Assembly: GCA_018672475.1 (NCBI GenBank) | Contig: JABHFS010000121.1 | Span: 29,653-93,652, forward strand | Direction of reading: 5' to 3' | DNA: 64,000 nt | Source of the DNA: Gemmatimonadota bacterium | GTDB lineage: Bacteria; Latescibacterota; UBA2968; UBA8231 | Shown: positions 35,106 to 44,166 of the stretch, one piece after another | Position numbering within the stretch: the first letter of the stretch is position 1 | How the letters are laid out: the number at the start of each line of letters is the position of its first letter | Translations under genes and position numbers: made by a program | The notes under the pieces: generated by a model | Told to the model about the DNA's origin: nothing | Seen by the model: only the letters and a program-made list of their open reading frames with translations | Database searches by the model: none

Positions 35106-36828
35106 AAAGCAATCCCAACACCAACGCCACACCCCCACCGATCAACGCCACTTCCCAGCGCCCGACATACAAACCCGAAAAACCGATAACACCGCCGCCG
35201 ATGGCCACCGCACCGAGCAACGCGATACCCAACCCGCGCACGATCGGCGCAGCACCCCCTGTCTCGACCCCGGCCTTTTCCGCAATCGGCCCCCACCAGC
35301 CCATCGGTTGCGCATCTTTGTAAAAAGCCAGCAGCTTCTCCTCCTCCTCCGGCTCAGTACCCAGCGCCACCGCGATCCACAACAGACACGTCACCGCGAT
35401 CGAACTCAGCACCACCACATAGGCCGTGTCCTGGCCCGCGTCGATCCAATGCGCGAAGATCACGTATTTGCACAACAAAAAAATCACCGGCCCGCCAAAA
35501 GAAGCCGCCAAGCGCGCCTTGCCGTTAAAACGCCACCACCACCACTGACCCCAGTTGGCCGTCAGCTCGGCTGAAGAGAGCCCCAACATAAAGACCGCGA
35601 TATCGATAACATTCTCGGCGCTCAACGCCACGGCCAGCGAAAGCCCCATAATCGCGACCATCACCACCCGCCCGATGCCCATATAATGGCTCATATCGGC
35701 ATCGGGTTTGAGAAAGCGCCGATACACGTCGTTGATAAAGACCTGCGCGCCGAAGTTCATATTCGAATCGACCGTCGACATAATCGACGCGAACATCGCC
35801 ACCAACGACAATCCGAGAAGCCCCGAGGGCAAATAGTGGCCCAATAACAATCCGTACGCCAGCTCCTTGTCCATGCTGCCGTCGTGCAAACCCGGCCATT
35901 TGACCATCGCGCCCAAGGCCGGCAAAGTCAGCACCGCCAACATCAGAAAGAGCACGATCTCGGTCCAGACATACATCCGGGTCGCCTCGCGGCTATCCCG
36001 ACAGGACAATACCCGCTGCCCTTCCATTGCCCCCGACATCGGCGCCACATCGCCGCCATAACCAACGGCCGTGCCCACGGTCCAGGCGATAATGCCCACC
36101 ATCCCCAGCATCTCGTGGCTGACCGGCGGATGCCAACTGACCACTCCGGTGCCAAACTGCTCGACTAGCGCCTGATAAAGCCCCGTCGGCCCGCCAAAAT
36201 CTGCCCACACCAAACCCATTAGCACCAGTGACGAGACGATCATAATCGCGGTCTGTATCAGATCCGACATCACCACGCCCATATAACCCGACAGCACCAC
36301 GTAAATCAGAATAATCGGGATCACGACGATAAAGGTCTCAAAGCGCGACCAGCCCAACAGCGCTTCGGAAACCTTTGTCAGCCCCAACAGCCCCGCGCCG
36401 GTCCACGCCACGACCGCGATAAAGGCGCTACGCATCGAGACCCAAGCCCGCATCGCCGCCGCCGGATGCCCGCCGAAACGCAACTCGTAAAATTCAGGCG
36501 AGGTGAATATTTTCAATCGCCGCCAACACACCGCAAAGAGCAAACCGCCAATCATCAACGCAAGACCAAAACGGCTCAGATACCACCAGCAGATAAAGGT
36601 CCCGGTAATCACCGTCATGCCACATTAGGCCGGCGCGACATCGGCGTTCATGCAGGTGACCGCGTAGCTAGTGCCGTTCATCCAGCCCTTCATCTTGCGC
36701 CCGCCGAGAAAATAATTCTCCATGCTCTCAGACGCGAACCCGCGATAATAGAGCCCCATGCCCAACAGGAAGAGCATATAGAGCGCCATCAGTGTATAAT
36801 CCAAATTCGACAAGCCGACGATGTCCAA
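35044..36828 (-). pseudogene. Sodium:solute symporter gene interrupted by an in-frame stop
   Basis: The frame opens at a TTG (36828) with AAAGGAG upstream and reads MDIVGLSNLDYTLMALYMLF, later ENYFLGGRKMKGWMNG and MNADVAPA, then hits TAA at 36625-36627. The same frame continues CGMTVITGTFICWWYLSRFG and runs for another 526 codons to the natural stop at 35044, giving a complete SSS-family symporter of about 594 residues with thirteen or so membrane segments. In related symporters ADVAPA is followed by Tyr or Ser, so a single change of TAC/TAT to TAA explains it. Either a recent nonsense mutation or a base-call error. TAA is used as a normal stop elsewhere, so recoding is unlikely. Confidence 0.85.
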
Positions 36829-37420
36829 ACGAACTCCTTTATTGGAGAAAAGGCTGGCGATTGTGCCGCCTTTATTTGCACAATTGAGGGCGAGCCGTCA
36901 AGCGAGGCTCGGGAGAAAGGTCCATACTTTTGTTGCTCTATATTTGGAATTGATTGTTAATCCTGCCAGGTGGACGGTCAGGTCTAGGGGGTTTTCATAG
37001 CTCATTTTCGCCGAGCATCCCTGGCCGGCTCCGAGGGCAGTCCTCAATTACTGCGATCCTGTGTAATTGGGCACTGCAAAGCCGCTATGAGAATCCTCTC
37101 GGCCTGAGCTCAATTACTGCGATGGTTTACGCTACTATCTAAAAGAGCTTGAATCCCAATTGCACTAACCTAAAAGAGCTTGAACCAACGCTCGACCAAT
37201 TTTACCTTAGCCTTACATATATCATCCGGTAAGATTATACCAACAAGCTCATTCTGCCGAGGTCTGGTTTAGGGGTAATCCCTAGTTTTACAAGAAGTGA
37301 AATCTGAGGACTACACCTCGGCGCCTATCGCGCCGCGATGCGCTGCATCAGCAAATGCAATAGCCTTAAACCAGACCAATCGCAGCACTATCACCTTCAA
37401 AAAGGCCAATCAACTACACC
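36829..37420. other. Non-coding spacer with direct and inverted repeats
   Basis: CTCAATTACTGCGAT occurs at 37043-37057 and 37109-37123; CTAAAAGAGCTTGAA at 37139-37153 and 37170-37184; GGTCTGGTTTA (37261-37271) has its exact inverse TAAACCAGACC at 37367-37377; TAGGGGTAATCCCTA (37270-37284) folds into a small hairpin. A CGAGCC/GGCTCG hairpin lies at 36891-36911. No gene is recognisable. The pattern suggests a decayed mobile element or a regulatory array upstream of the PhyH-HEAT gene. Confidence 0.55.
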
Positions 37421-38749
37421 ATGACCACACCCATCCTGCTCACCGACGCACAAATCCAATCCTACCTCATCAACGGCTACCTCACCTTACAAACCGCGCA
37501 CGACCCCGCCTTCCACCAGCAACTCCACCAACAGATCGAAACCCTATACGCCACCACTGGCAACCCCAGCAACGACATCCTACCCAAGGTCCCCGAACTC
37601 TACCAAGTCCTACAAGACCCCGCAGTCCACGGCGCCCTGCACAGCCTGCTCGGCCCCGACTATATCGTACACCCGCACCGCCACTGTCACCAAAATTCAA
37701 GTGGCTCAGCAGGCCAAGGCATGCACCAGGATAGCTATGAGAACGACCAAAATGTCCGCCACCACCGCACCCGCTGGGCCATGGCCTTCTACTACCCGCA
37801 CGACGTCACGCTCGACAACGGCCCCTCCGCCATCCTGCCCGCTACCCAGTACTACACTTCGGCAGAACAAGCGCACCAGCGCGAGGAGATCGCCCTCTGC
37901 GGCAAAGCCGGCACTGTCACCATCGTGCACTACGACCTCTGGCACCGCGCCATGCCGAACCCGAGCGACCGCGACCGTTTTATGGTCAAGTTCCTTTTTA
38001 CCCGGATGAGCGAGCCGCAAAGCCCGACATGGGACCACCGCGATGACGCTTGGACCGCGGAGGGCAATGATCCGCCGGCCTTGCTCTGTCGCCGTGCCTG
38101 GGATTGGATGCGCGGTGCTGAGACCACAACGGCGCCATCAGATACGCCAACGGCTGAGTTAGCCCAAGCCTTGCAAACTGCAGCCGAAGCCGAACGCCTG
38201 CACGCGGCCTATGCGCTGGCCGCTCGTGGCGAAGAAGCCGTACCCGTCCTGCTCGAAGCCCTGCGCCGCGAAGCGACCGAACGCCTCGAAAGCAATCTCG
38301 CCGCATCGCAGACCAACCCCAGCCAACTCGAAGCCGTCTTCGCCCTCTCCGCCGTCGGCCGCCCCTGCGTGCCGCACATGGTGGATCTGCTCGCCGACGA
38401 AGACTGGTCACTGCGAGCGGCCGCCGCCGCCGTACTCGCCGACCTCGGCGCGATCGCCAGCGACACCGTGCCACAACTAACCCGCGTCCTCAACGACGAG
38501 TCCGAGTGGGTCCGCCGCAACGCCATCGAGGCGCTCGGCAATATCGGCCCCGCCGCCGACGAAGCCGTGCCGGCGCTGACGCAACGACTGCAAGACGACG
38601 AAAGCTGGATCCGCCACAATGCGGCGATGGCCTTGGCTAAGATCGGGCCGGCCGCCGCTGAGGCCGTGCCGGCCTTAAAGAAAAAAATCGAAGAAGATGA
38701 TTATGTCGGCGCCAACGCCGCCATGGCGCTGGAACGCATCAACACCTGA
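37421..38749 (+). CDS. PhyH dioxygenase-HEAT repeat fusion
   Basis: A 442-residue protein. Residues 1 to about 225 are a PhyH-type Fe(II)/2-oxoglutarate oxygenase with H102-Q-D104 (GMHQDSYEND), the distal H175 (DLWHRAMPN) and R186 for 2-oxoglutarate. From about residue 245 to the end, HEAT/PBS-lyase-type helical repeats follow: EEAVPVLLEALRREA, SLRAAAAAVLADLG, SEWVRRNAIEALGNIGPAAD and SWIRHNAAMALAKIGPAA. The oxygenase half is clearly related to the 54655 protein (shared PELxQVLxxPAVxGALxSLLGPDY pattern), which lacks the repeats. The HEAT part could bind a protein or a macromolecular substrate. Confidence 0.92.
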   Translation: MTTPILLTDAQIQSYLINGYLTLQTAHDPAFHQQLHQQIETLYATTGNPSNDILPKVPELYQVLQDPAVHGALHSLLGPDYIVHPHRHCHQNSSGSAGQGMHQDSYENDQNVRHHRTRWAMAFYYPHDVTLDNGPSAILPATQYYTSAEQAHQREEIALCGKAGTVTIVHYDLWHRAMPNPSDRDRFMVKFLFTRMSEPQSPTWDHRDDAWTAEGNDPPALLCRRAWDWMRGAETTTAPSDTPTAELAQALQTAAEAERLHAAYALAARGEEAVPVLLEALRREATERLESNLAASQTNPSQLEAVFALSAVGRPCVPHMVDLLADEDWSLRAAAAAVLADLGAIASDTVPQLTRVLNDESEWVRRNAIEALGNIGPAADEAVPALTQRLQDDESWIRHNAAMALAKIGPAAAEAVPALKKKIEEDDYVGANAAMALERINT

Positions 38750-38826
38750 TGAGCAAGCCCCGCTGGACTCTGATCGCGGTGCCTATATGGGTTGGCGCAG
38801 GCTAGTCGCACGAAAGGCGAACTAAT

Positions 38827-39273
38827 ATGACCTCAGCCTCTGATAACCCGCGCGTCCACCACGGTGCCTATGGAACATGCCGCGATCCGACCAACCGCCT
38901 GCTCCTAGTCCATCTCGCCAGCGGGTTGGACAAAGGGCAATGGGCGCTGCCCGGCGGGGAGATCGAATGGGGAGAACACCCAGACGCCGCCTTGTTGCGA
39001 AAAATGGAAGAAGAGACGGGCCTTGTCGACATCGACAGTTTTCGCGTCACCACCGTCTATTCGCATACCTACCCGTGGAGCGCGCAACGCCCCTACAACT
39101 CCATACACCACATCGGCATCGTCTACGAAGTTTGCCTAGAAAAGTTCGACCTCAGGCCCGAAGAAAACGGCTCGACGGACCGCTGCGAATGGTTCACCGA
39201 AGAAGGAGCGCGAAAACTGCCGCTGACCCCCATGGGCGAATGCGCGGTCGACTTGGTCTGGCCGCAATCCTAA
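38827..39273 (+). CDS. Nudix hydrolase
   Basis: A 148-residue protein whose Nudix box spans residues 44-66 (GEIEWGEHPDAALL, then RKMEEETGL). The consensus REUXEE reads RKMEEE, so the first glutamate of that motif is a lysine, while the two metal-binding glutamates remain. It should hydrolyse a nucleoside diphosphate linked to another moiety. It is preceded by a 77-base gap after the PhyH-HEAT gene. The specific substrate cannot be told. Confidence 0.88.
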   Translation: MTSASDNPRVHHGAYGTCRDPTNRLLLVHLASGLDKGQWALPGGEIEWGEHPDAALLRKMEEETGLVDIDSFRVTTVYSHTYPWSAQRPYNSIHHIGIVYEVCLEKFDLRPEENGSTDRCEWFTEEGARKLPLTPMGECAVDLVWPQS

Positions 39274-39280
39274 TACGCGT

Positions 39281-39361
39281 CTATTTAGCCGGCAGCGACC
39301 CGGCGAAAGCCACGCCCCGTCCCGTCCAAGCAGCCAGACCTTCGTCATAGGCCATAGTCAT
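39281..39361 (-). pseudogene. TfoX-like N-terminal remnant
   Basis: With AAGGAG upstream, an ATG at 39361 (or 39355) encodes MTMAYDEGLAAWTGRGVAFA and stops at 39281 after 26 residues. MAYDEGLA is the usual start of TfoX N-terminal-domain proteins of about 110 residues, so this is likely a truncated copy retaining its translation signals. The alternative is an unrelated short peptide. Confidence 0.4.
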
Positions 39362-39450
39362 ACGCTCCTTGGTGCTTGTTGGAATAAATACCTTTATTCA
39401 TTGTAACTTCGACACACTGAACATAGGTGCAGGTATCAGGAAAGACTACA

Positions 39451-40629
39451 ATGACTCTCAGCCCCACCGATGCCCTCGATCTCGCCCGCGAACTCGCCAC
39501 ACAATTCGCCACCCGTGCCGACGAGGCCGACCGACTCGGCAAACTGCCCGCCGAAGATATCCGCGCCCTGCGCGCATCCGACTATCCCGCACTTAGCATC
39601 CCGCGCGCATACGGCGGATCCGACCTGCCATTGCGCACCTGCGTCGAAGCCCAACTCGAACTAGCCCAGGGCAGCGGCTCTACCGCCCTAGTCGCCGCGA
39701 TGCAAATGCAGGTCTTTGGCAACGCCCGGCTGAATCGACCCTGGTCGGAGGACCTCTACGAACGGCTCTGCCGCATCGTCGTCGAAGAGGGCGCGCTCTT
39801 CAACTCGGTCGCCTCCGAGCCCGAGATCGGCAGCCCCTCGCGCGGACAATTCTTCGCTACCACGGCTACCAAAAACGACGACGGCTACTGCATCAACGGC
39901 CGCAAGACCTGGTCTACCGGCGGCCGGCACCTGACGCATCTACTGGTTGGCGCGACACTCGACGACCAACCGGCAAGCCTGTTGGTCGAAGCCGACCGCC
40001 CGGGCATCGAATGGGTCGAGACTTGGGGCGACGGACTCTCCATGCGCGCCGCCGACAACCACGATGTCTACTTTCGCGATACGCAGGTCCCGGCACAAAA
40101 CCTGCTCGGGCAGCGCCCTTCTCCGCACAAAAAAGCCCAACCCTGGGCGCCGATGATCTTCGCCTCGGTCTATCTCGGCATCGGCCTAGCCGCGCGCGAC
40201 GCCGTCGTGCGCTACGCGCTCGAACGCGTGCCCAAAGCCCTGGGCAAAGCCATCGCCACGCTGCCCAAGATCCAACGGCTGATCGGCGAAGTAGACATGG
40301 CGCTAATGGCCGCCAAAGCACTGCTGCTGGAAGTCGCCGAAGAAGAAGAGCACGCCTCCCTAGCCCGGCTCGCCGCCGCCAAGCAACACGCCGTCGAAGT
40401 CGCCAACGAGGTCACCGACAAGGCCATCCGCATCGCTGGGGCCGCCGGCGTCTCGCGTGCCCTGCCTTTGGAGCGCTACTTGCGCGACACGCGCGCCGGC
40501 CACATGCATCCGCCCAATGGCGACGCCGCGCTCGAAGCGGTGGGCAAAGGCGCGATCGCAGAAATCGAGCAAGAGGGGCAGGCCGAAGGTGTGGACATCC
40601 GCACTTTTAGCCCCGACAATACTCAATAG
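39451..40629 (+). CDS. Acyl-CoA dehydrogenase-like flavoprotein
   Basis: A 392-residue protein with the acyl-CoA dehydrogenase fold: N-terminal helical domain (PRAYGGSDLPLRTCVEAQLE), middle beta domain (YCINGRKTWSTGGRHLTHLLVG; GLSMRAADNHDVYF) and C-terminal helices (ASLARLAAAKQHAVEVANEV; RAGHMHPPNGD). The sequence is closer in style to FMN/FAD-dependent monooxygenase-type members (DszC/SfnC-like) than to classic fatty-acid dehydrogenases, and I cannot place the catalytic glutamate. ATG 39451 has AGGAAAG upstream and is preferred over the GTG at 39427. Confidence 0.85.
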   Translation: MTLSPTDALDLARELATQFATRADEADRLGKLPAEDIRALRASDYPALSIPRAYGGSDLPLRTCVEAQLELAQGSGSTALVAAMQMQVFGNARLNRPWSEDLYERLCRIVVEEGALFNSVASEPEIGSPSRGQFFATTATKNDDGYCINGRKTWSTGGRHLTHLLVGATLDDQPASLLVEADRPGIEWVETWGDGLSMRAADNHDVYFRDTQVPAQNLLGQRPSPHKKAQPWAPMIFASVYLGIGLAARDAVVRYALERVPKALGKAIATLPKIQRLIGEVDMALMAAKALLLEVAEEEEHASLARLAAAKQHAVEVANEVTDKAIRIAGAAGVSRALPLERYLRDTRAGHMHPPNGDAALEAVGKGAIAEIEQEGQAEGVDIRTFSPDNTQ

Positions 40630-41020
40630 CCGTTCGGCAGATTTTCCTGTTGCATCCCATTATTGCTCACCCGCAATAGGACATGCGTCCCCTCGGGATC
40701 CGCGCCCCCTTCAGAGTCGATGCGCCCGGCCGCTATGCGGATCGCCGGTTCCCTTACAGCTTGCAAGGCGTCGCGCGCGTTCAGATTCATAGGTTCAGAA
40801 GCATCTGTTCCAATTGCGTCGGATCACCCAACACCTGCAGTAGCGTCGCGCCGAGTTCGATATCAACGGCAATGCGGCGATCAAAGGTCTTGCGGCAGAT
40901 CGCCTCCATCTTTTATGCCTGGCGCAATGGCTCGTCCCGCTCCCGCAGTTTTTCAAGGTCCTCAAGCCGGACATCGGGAGGCTTTCGGCCAGGTGTTGAG
41001 TTGCGAATGCCACTTTCGCA
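40623..41020 (-). pseudogene. Histidine-kinase remnant (ATPase domain)
   Basis: On the minus strand, one frame reads EAICRKTFDRRIAVDIELGA, then TLLQVLGDPTQLEQMLLNL and stops; one base out of frame it continues NLNARDALQAVREPAIRIAA and THVLLRVSNNGMQQ to a stop at 40623-40625. Together these are the H-box end, N-box (QLEQxLLNL..NARDA) and start of the G1 box (VSxNG) of a HATPase domain. An in-frame TAA also precedes EAIC, after DVRLEDLEKLRERDEP. The rest of the kinase is absent. The remnant overlaps the end of the acyl-CoA dehydrogenase gene. Confidence 0.65.
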
Positions 41021-41125
41021 CAGACCTGATGTGTCAGGACAACGCACCAGACACAGTCTTACCTATGAGTAAGGCCGTGCCAATCGCAGATTCAATACCG
41101 CGCGGATCCTACCCCTGATAGAGCA

Positions 41126-43162
41126 TCACGCCGGCTCGAGATCCCCGAACGCCACCGTCATCGGCAGGCTGCCGAATACGACGACAGCCTTGTCCGCGCG
41201 CTCATCAACCTCGTTGAGCACACCGACCTTGCCCAACGAGCGTACATGGACCCGATCGCCGGCCGCAAACACGCGATGCAACTTGGGTTCAGGCGCGCGC
41301 TCAAGCTCACCGTCGATCACCGTCGCCATTGCCCCCAGGCTCTGCATGAGCGCCCGCTTGGAAGGCTCCTGCTCGATCAAATCCGCGATCTCCCGTTTAA
41401 ACTCGCGCAGTACCGCATAAGCTGCCTGGCCATTTTCAGATTTGAGCAATTCGTTCTGGGCAATAACCTCCCGCAGCTTATCCCTCGTCTCATCTGCCTC
41501 GCGCCCGACTTGCTCGCGCAAGCGTTGCGCCTCCTCCCGGTCCTTAAGCGTCTGCGCTCTGGCGCCTTGCAACTCGTTGAGTAAGGTAGCCGCACCGTCC
41601 CCGTCCTGGTTGTCCTCCGCCTGGTCGATCACCTCGCCGGGCAAGCCCAACCTGCGCGCCAACGACAGCGCATTGCTCGAACCAGGCGTGCCGATCAATA
41701 CCCTATGCGTCGGTTTGAGGCTTTCCATATCGAATTCGATCGAGGCGTTCTCCATACCCTTGACCGAAAAACCCAGCGTCTTCAGCTGGCTGATATGGGT
41801 CGTAATCGCGGTGCGCGTCCCCCGTTGGTGCAAATACTGTAAAATCGCCCGCGCCAACGCCGCACCCTCCGCCGGATCCGTACCACCGCCCAACTCGTCG
41901 AGCAATACTAAACTCCGCGCACCCGCCGCCTCGAGAATCCCGCCAATCTGTATCAGGTGGCTGGAAAAAGTGCTCAGGCTCTGTTCGATGCTCTGCTCGT
42001 CGCCGATATCGGCCCACACCCCGTCAAACACCGCCAGCTTTGCCTCCGTCGCCGGTACATGCATCCCCGCTTGTGCCATCAGCGTCAACAATCCGATCGT
42101 CTTCAGCGTGATGGTCTTGCCGCCGGTATTGGGACCCGTAATAATCAAGGTGTGGAAGTCTTCACCGAGTCGCACGTCGATCGGCACCACTTCCTCCAGC
42201 CCGTCGCGGTGCATCAGGTCAAGCAGAAGTGGATGACGTGCCTCTTTGAGCCGAATTTGCCCATCGGCATTGAGCCGCGGCGCCTCCATCGCAAAAACCC
42301 GGCTCATACGCACCTTGGCAAAGGTCATATCGACATGTGCCATTGTATCTAGGGTTTGCCGCAATGCCTGCAATTGCTCGGCAATTTGCGCGGTCAGCTC
42401 GCGCAATATGCGCAACTGCTCGGCCTTCTCCGCATCGACCGCCCCCTCCAATTCGTCGCCCATGCCACGGATACCCTCCGGCTCCACAAAAATCGTATGG
42501 CCCGTATCCGAACGTCCGCGCTGCCGCCCCGCGACTTTCGCCGCGTGCTGCGCCTGGATCGCCAACGCCGGTCGGCCGTCGCTTTCGCGTATCCCCGTAT
42601 CCTGTAAATAGGCCGACAGCCCCGATGAACGCATCAAGGTCGTCAGCTTGCCGCGGATCCGCCCGCGCAAGGTTTGGATCTCGTTGCGCAGCGACTTCAG
42701 CCTGGGGCTGGCACTCGAGCGCATCGCACCGCCTTGGTTAAAGGTCTTCTCGATATGCTGCTCCAACTCCCGAAACACCGATATGCCCTCGACAAAACGC
42801 AGCAAATGCGGACGGGTTCCACCTCCCGTGGCCTCGGCGAGATAAGCCTGCACATTGCGCGCCGCCCTCAGCGTATCGCCCACCGAGAGGATATCATCGA
42901 TCGGCAGCACATCAGCCCCCTTTTCCAGCTTGTCTAAAATAAATGACAGATCGTGCAGACCACCGATGGGCAAATCCTGCTCGGGCATCAGCAATTGCTT
43001 GAGCTCGGTCGTTTCGGCCTGCAACCGGATGATCTGTTCGATATCGGCAAGCGGCGCGAGTCGGCGAACCGCCGCCTGCCCCAAACTCGACGTGGCAAAA
43101 CCGGCCAACAGGTCAATGACCTTGGGATATTCCAGTACTTCAAGCGCGTGTTCGTTTACCAT
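41126..43162 (-). CDS. mutS2: MutS2-family ATPase lacking the Smr nuclease domain
   Basis: A 678-residue MutS2 protein: N-terminal lever region (LEYPKVIDLLAGFATSSLG), core, Walker A GPNTGGKTITLKTIGLL, Walker B region SLVLLDELGGGTDPAEGAAL, and a coiled coil rich in Arg/Glu (LKDREEAQRLREQVGREADE). It ends after the small beta (KOW-like) domain FAAGDRVHVRSLGKVGVLNE and has no C-terminal Smr nuclease domain, which normally adds about 80-100 residues. MutS2 acts in ribosome rescue or recombination control. AAAGGA precedes the ATG. The stop is genuine in this sequence, and no Smr-like frame follows. Confidence 0.92.
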   Translation of the reverse strand: MVNEHALEVLEYPKVIDLLAGFATSSLGQAAVRRLAPLADIEQIIRLQAETTELKQLLMPEQDLPIGGLHDLSFILDKLEKGADVLPIDDILSVGDTLRAARNVQAYLAEATGGGTRPHLLRFVEGISVFRELEQHIEKTFNQGGAMRSSASPRLKSLRNEIQTLRGRIRGKLTTLMRSSGLSAYLQDTGIRESDGRPALAIQAQHAAKVAGRQRGRSDTGHTIFVEPEGIRGMGDELEGAVDAEKAEQLRILRELTAQIAEQLQALRQTLDTMAHVDMTFAKVRMSRVFAMEAPRLNADGQIRLKEARHPLLLDLMHRDGLEEVVPIDVRLGEDFHTLIITGPNTGGKTITLKTIGLLTLMAQAGMHVPATEAKLAVFDGVWADIGDEQSIEQSLSTFSSHLIQIGGILEAAGARSLVLLDELGGGTDPAEGAALARAILQYLHQRGTRTAITTHISQLKTLGFSVKGMENASIEFDMESLKPTHRVLIGTPGSSNALSLARRLGLPGEVIDQAEDNQDGDGAATLLNELQGARAQTLKDREEAQRLREQVGREADETRDKLREVIAQNELLKSENGQAAYAVLREFKREIADLIEQEPSKRALMQSLGAMATVIDGELERAPEPKLHRVFAAGDRVHVRSLGKVGVLNEVDERADKAVVVFGSLPMTVAFGDLEPA

Positions 43163-43387
43163 TGCATTTCCTTTAGGGCTAGTACGATCTCTAACAAAAC
43201 ACCCGCGCTCTTATAATAATGTCAATCGCAACTGACCATGACACGTCACGCCAATGGTCACCAACCGACATTAACTGGCCGATTTAGGCCTATATATTTA
43301 CAACTATGACATATTTACTTATTATTATATTGCGAAATATACTAATTTAAGTCTGCGACTCGAAGTGCCTGTTCACATAAAAACCTA

Positions 43388-43561
43388 AACACTGGCTGCA
43401 ACACCTCGACTAGGCGCGCGCTCAAAGTGACGCAATTCGGATTCAAGGTGAAAGAGTTGTTGGGCGGTATCGACTGGTGGTGGCGCGACGGCTACCTCAT
43501 CGAGGGCAATTGGCAAGGGGGCGGACTGCGGCTGTTGAACAACCTTTACAAGGAGCCTGCC
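43388..43561 (+). pseudogene. Rhodanese C-terminal remnant
   Basis: In the frame that runs into the next gene, the codons from 43388 read NLNTGCNTSTRRALKVTQFG and then FKVKELLGGIDWWWRDGYLIEG. This matches the C-terminal third of rhodanese-like proteins, where GCN holds the catalytic cysteine and GFxVKELxGGIxWWxRDGYxxEG is the last strand-helix unit. The N-terminal part is missing. It continues in frame without a stop into the MORN-repeat gene, so a GTG-started fusion (43427) is formally possible. Confidence 0.55.
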
Positions 43562-44035
43562 ATGGCCGAGCATCTCAGCGAGGGCAAACTCAAAGACGGC
43601 AAAAGACACGGCAAGTGGATCATCTACTACGCCAACGGCAACAAACGCCAGGAGGGGAAATACGCGGAAGGGAAAAAGGAGGGGCAGTGGACCAGCTATT
43701 ACAAAGACGGCCGCAGAGCAACCGTCAGCCATTACGAGGACGACGTCTACACCGGCAAAATCACCTACCATTGGCCCGACGGCAAAAAGAAGCAGACCGG
43801 GCAGTTCAACAAATACGTGGGCAAATGGTCCGACGGCAAGAAGACCGGCCGCTGGACGTATTATGCCGAAGACGGCCGAACCGTCTGGCGCGTCATCACC
43901 TACAAAAATGGCAGCCGCACCAAAGACGACGAACTCCCGTTAGGCTCTTGCCCCACATGCGATATGACCGTCGAATCGGAAACGTGGGAAGCCTGCCCCA
44001 AGTGCGGCGCCGATCGGATAGAATATTGGGCTTAG
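43562..44035 (+). CDS. MORN-repeat protein with C-terminal zinc ribbon
   Basis: A 157-residue protein from ATG 43562, which has AAGGAG six bases upstream. It has about five MORN-type repeats (GKRHGKWIIYYANGNKRQEG; KKEGQWTSYYKDGRRA; KKQTGQFNKYVGKWSDG; KKTGRWTYYAEDGRTVWR), a beta-sheet scaffold, then a zinc ribbon CPTCDMTVESETWEACPKCG with four cysteines. MORN proteins often bind membranes or partner proteins; function here is unknown. Lysine content is high. The frame is open upstream through the rhodanese remnant. Confidence 0.8.
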   Translation: MAEHLSEGKLKDGKRHGKWIIYYANGNKRQEGKYAEGKKEGQWTSYYKDGRRATVSHYEDDVYTGKITYHWPDGKKKQTGQFNKYVGKWSDGKKTGRWTYYAEDGRTVWRVITYKNGSRTKDDELPLGSCPTCDMTVESETWEACPKCGADRIEYWA

Positions 44036-44166
44036 GAGCCCAATACAGCACCGACCGAATCGAATTGGGAGCCGCAGCGAAAACCCAGGTTGTAGTCTGC
44101 GGTGTTCGCCATATATTGCCCGCCCGCGTCGCATAGGCTACATTTACCGGCGCTAAGGAGCATTTA

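Noticed and set aside
36625..36627. Stop-codon readthrough or reassigned TAA in the symporter gene.
   Set aside because: TAA is used as an ordinary stop by other genes here, and no recoding signal is visible.
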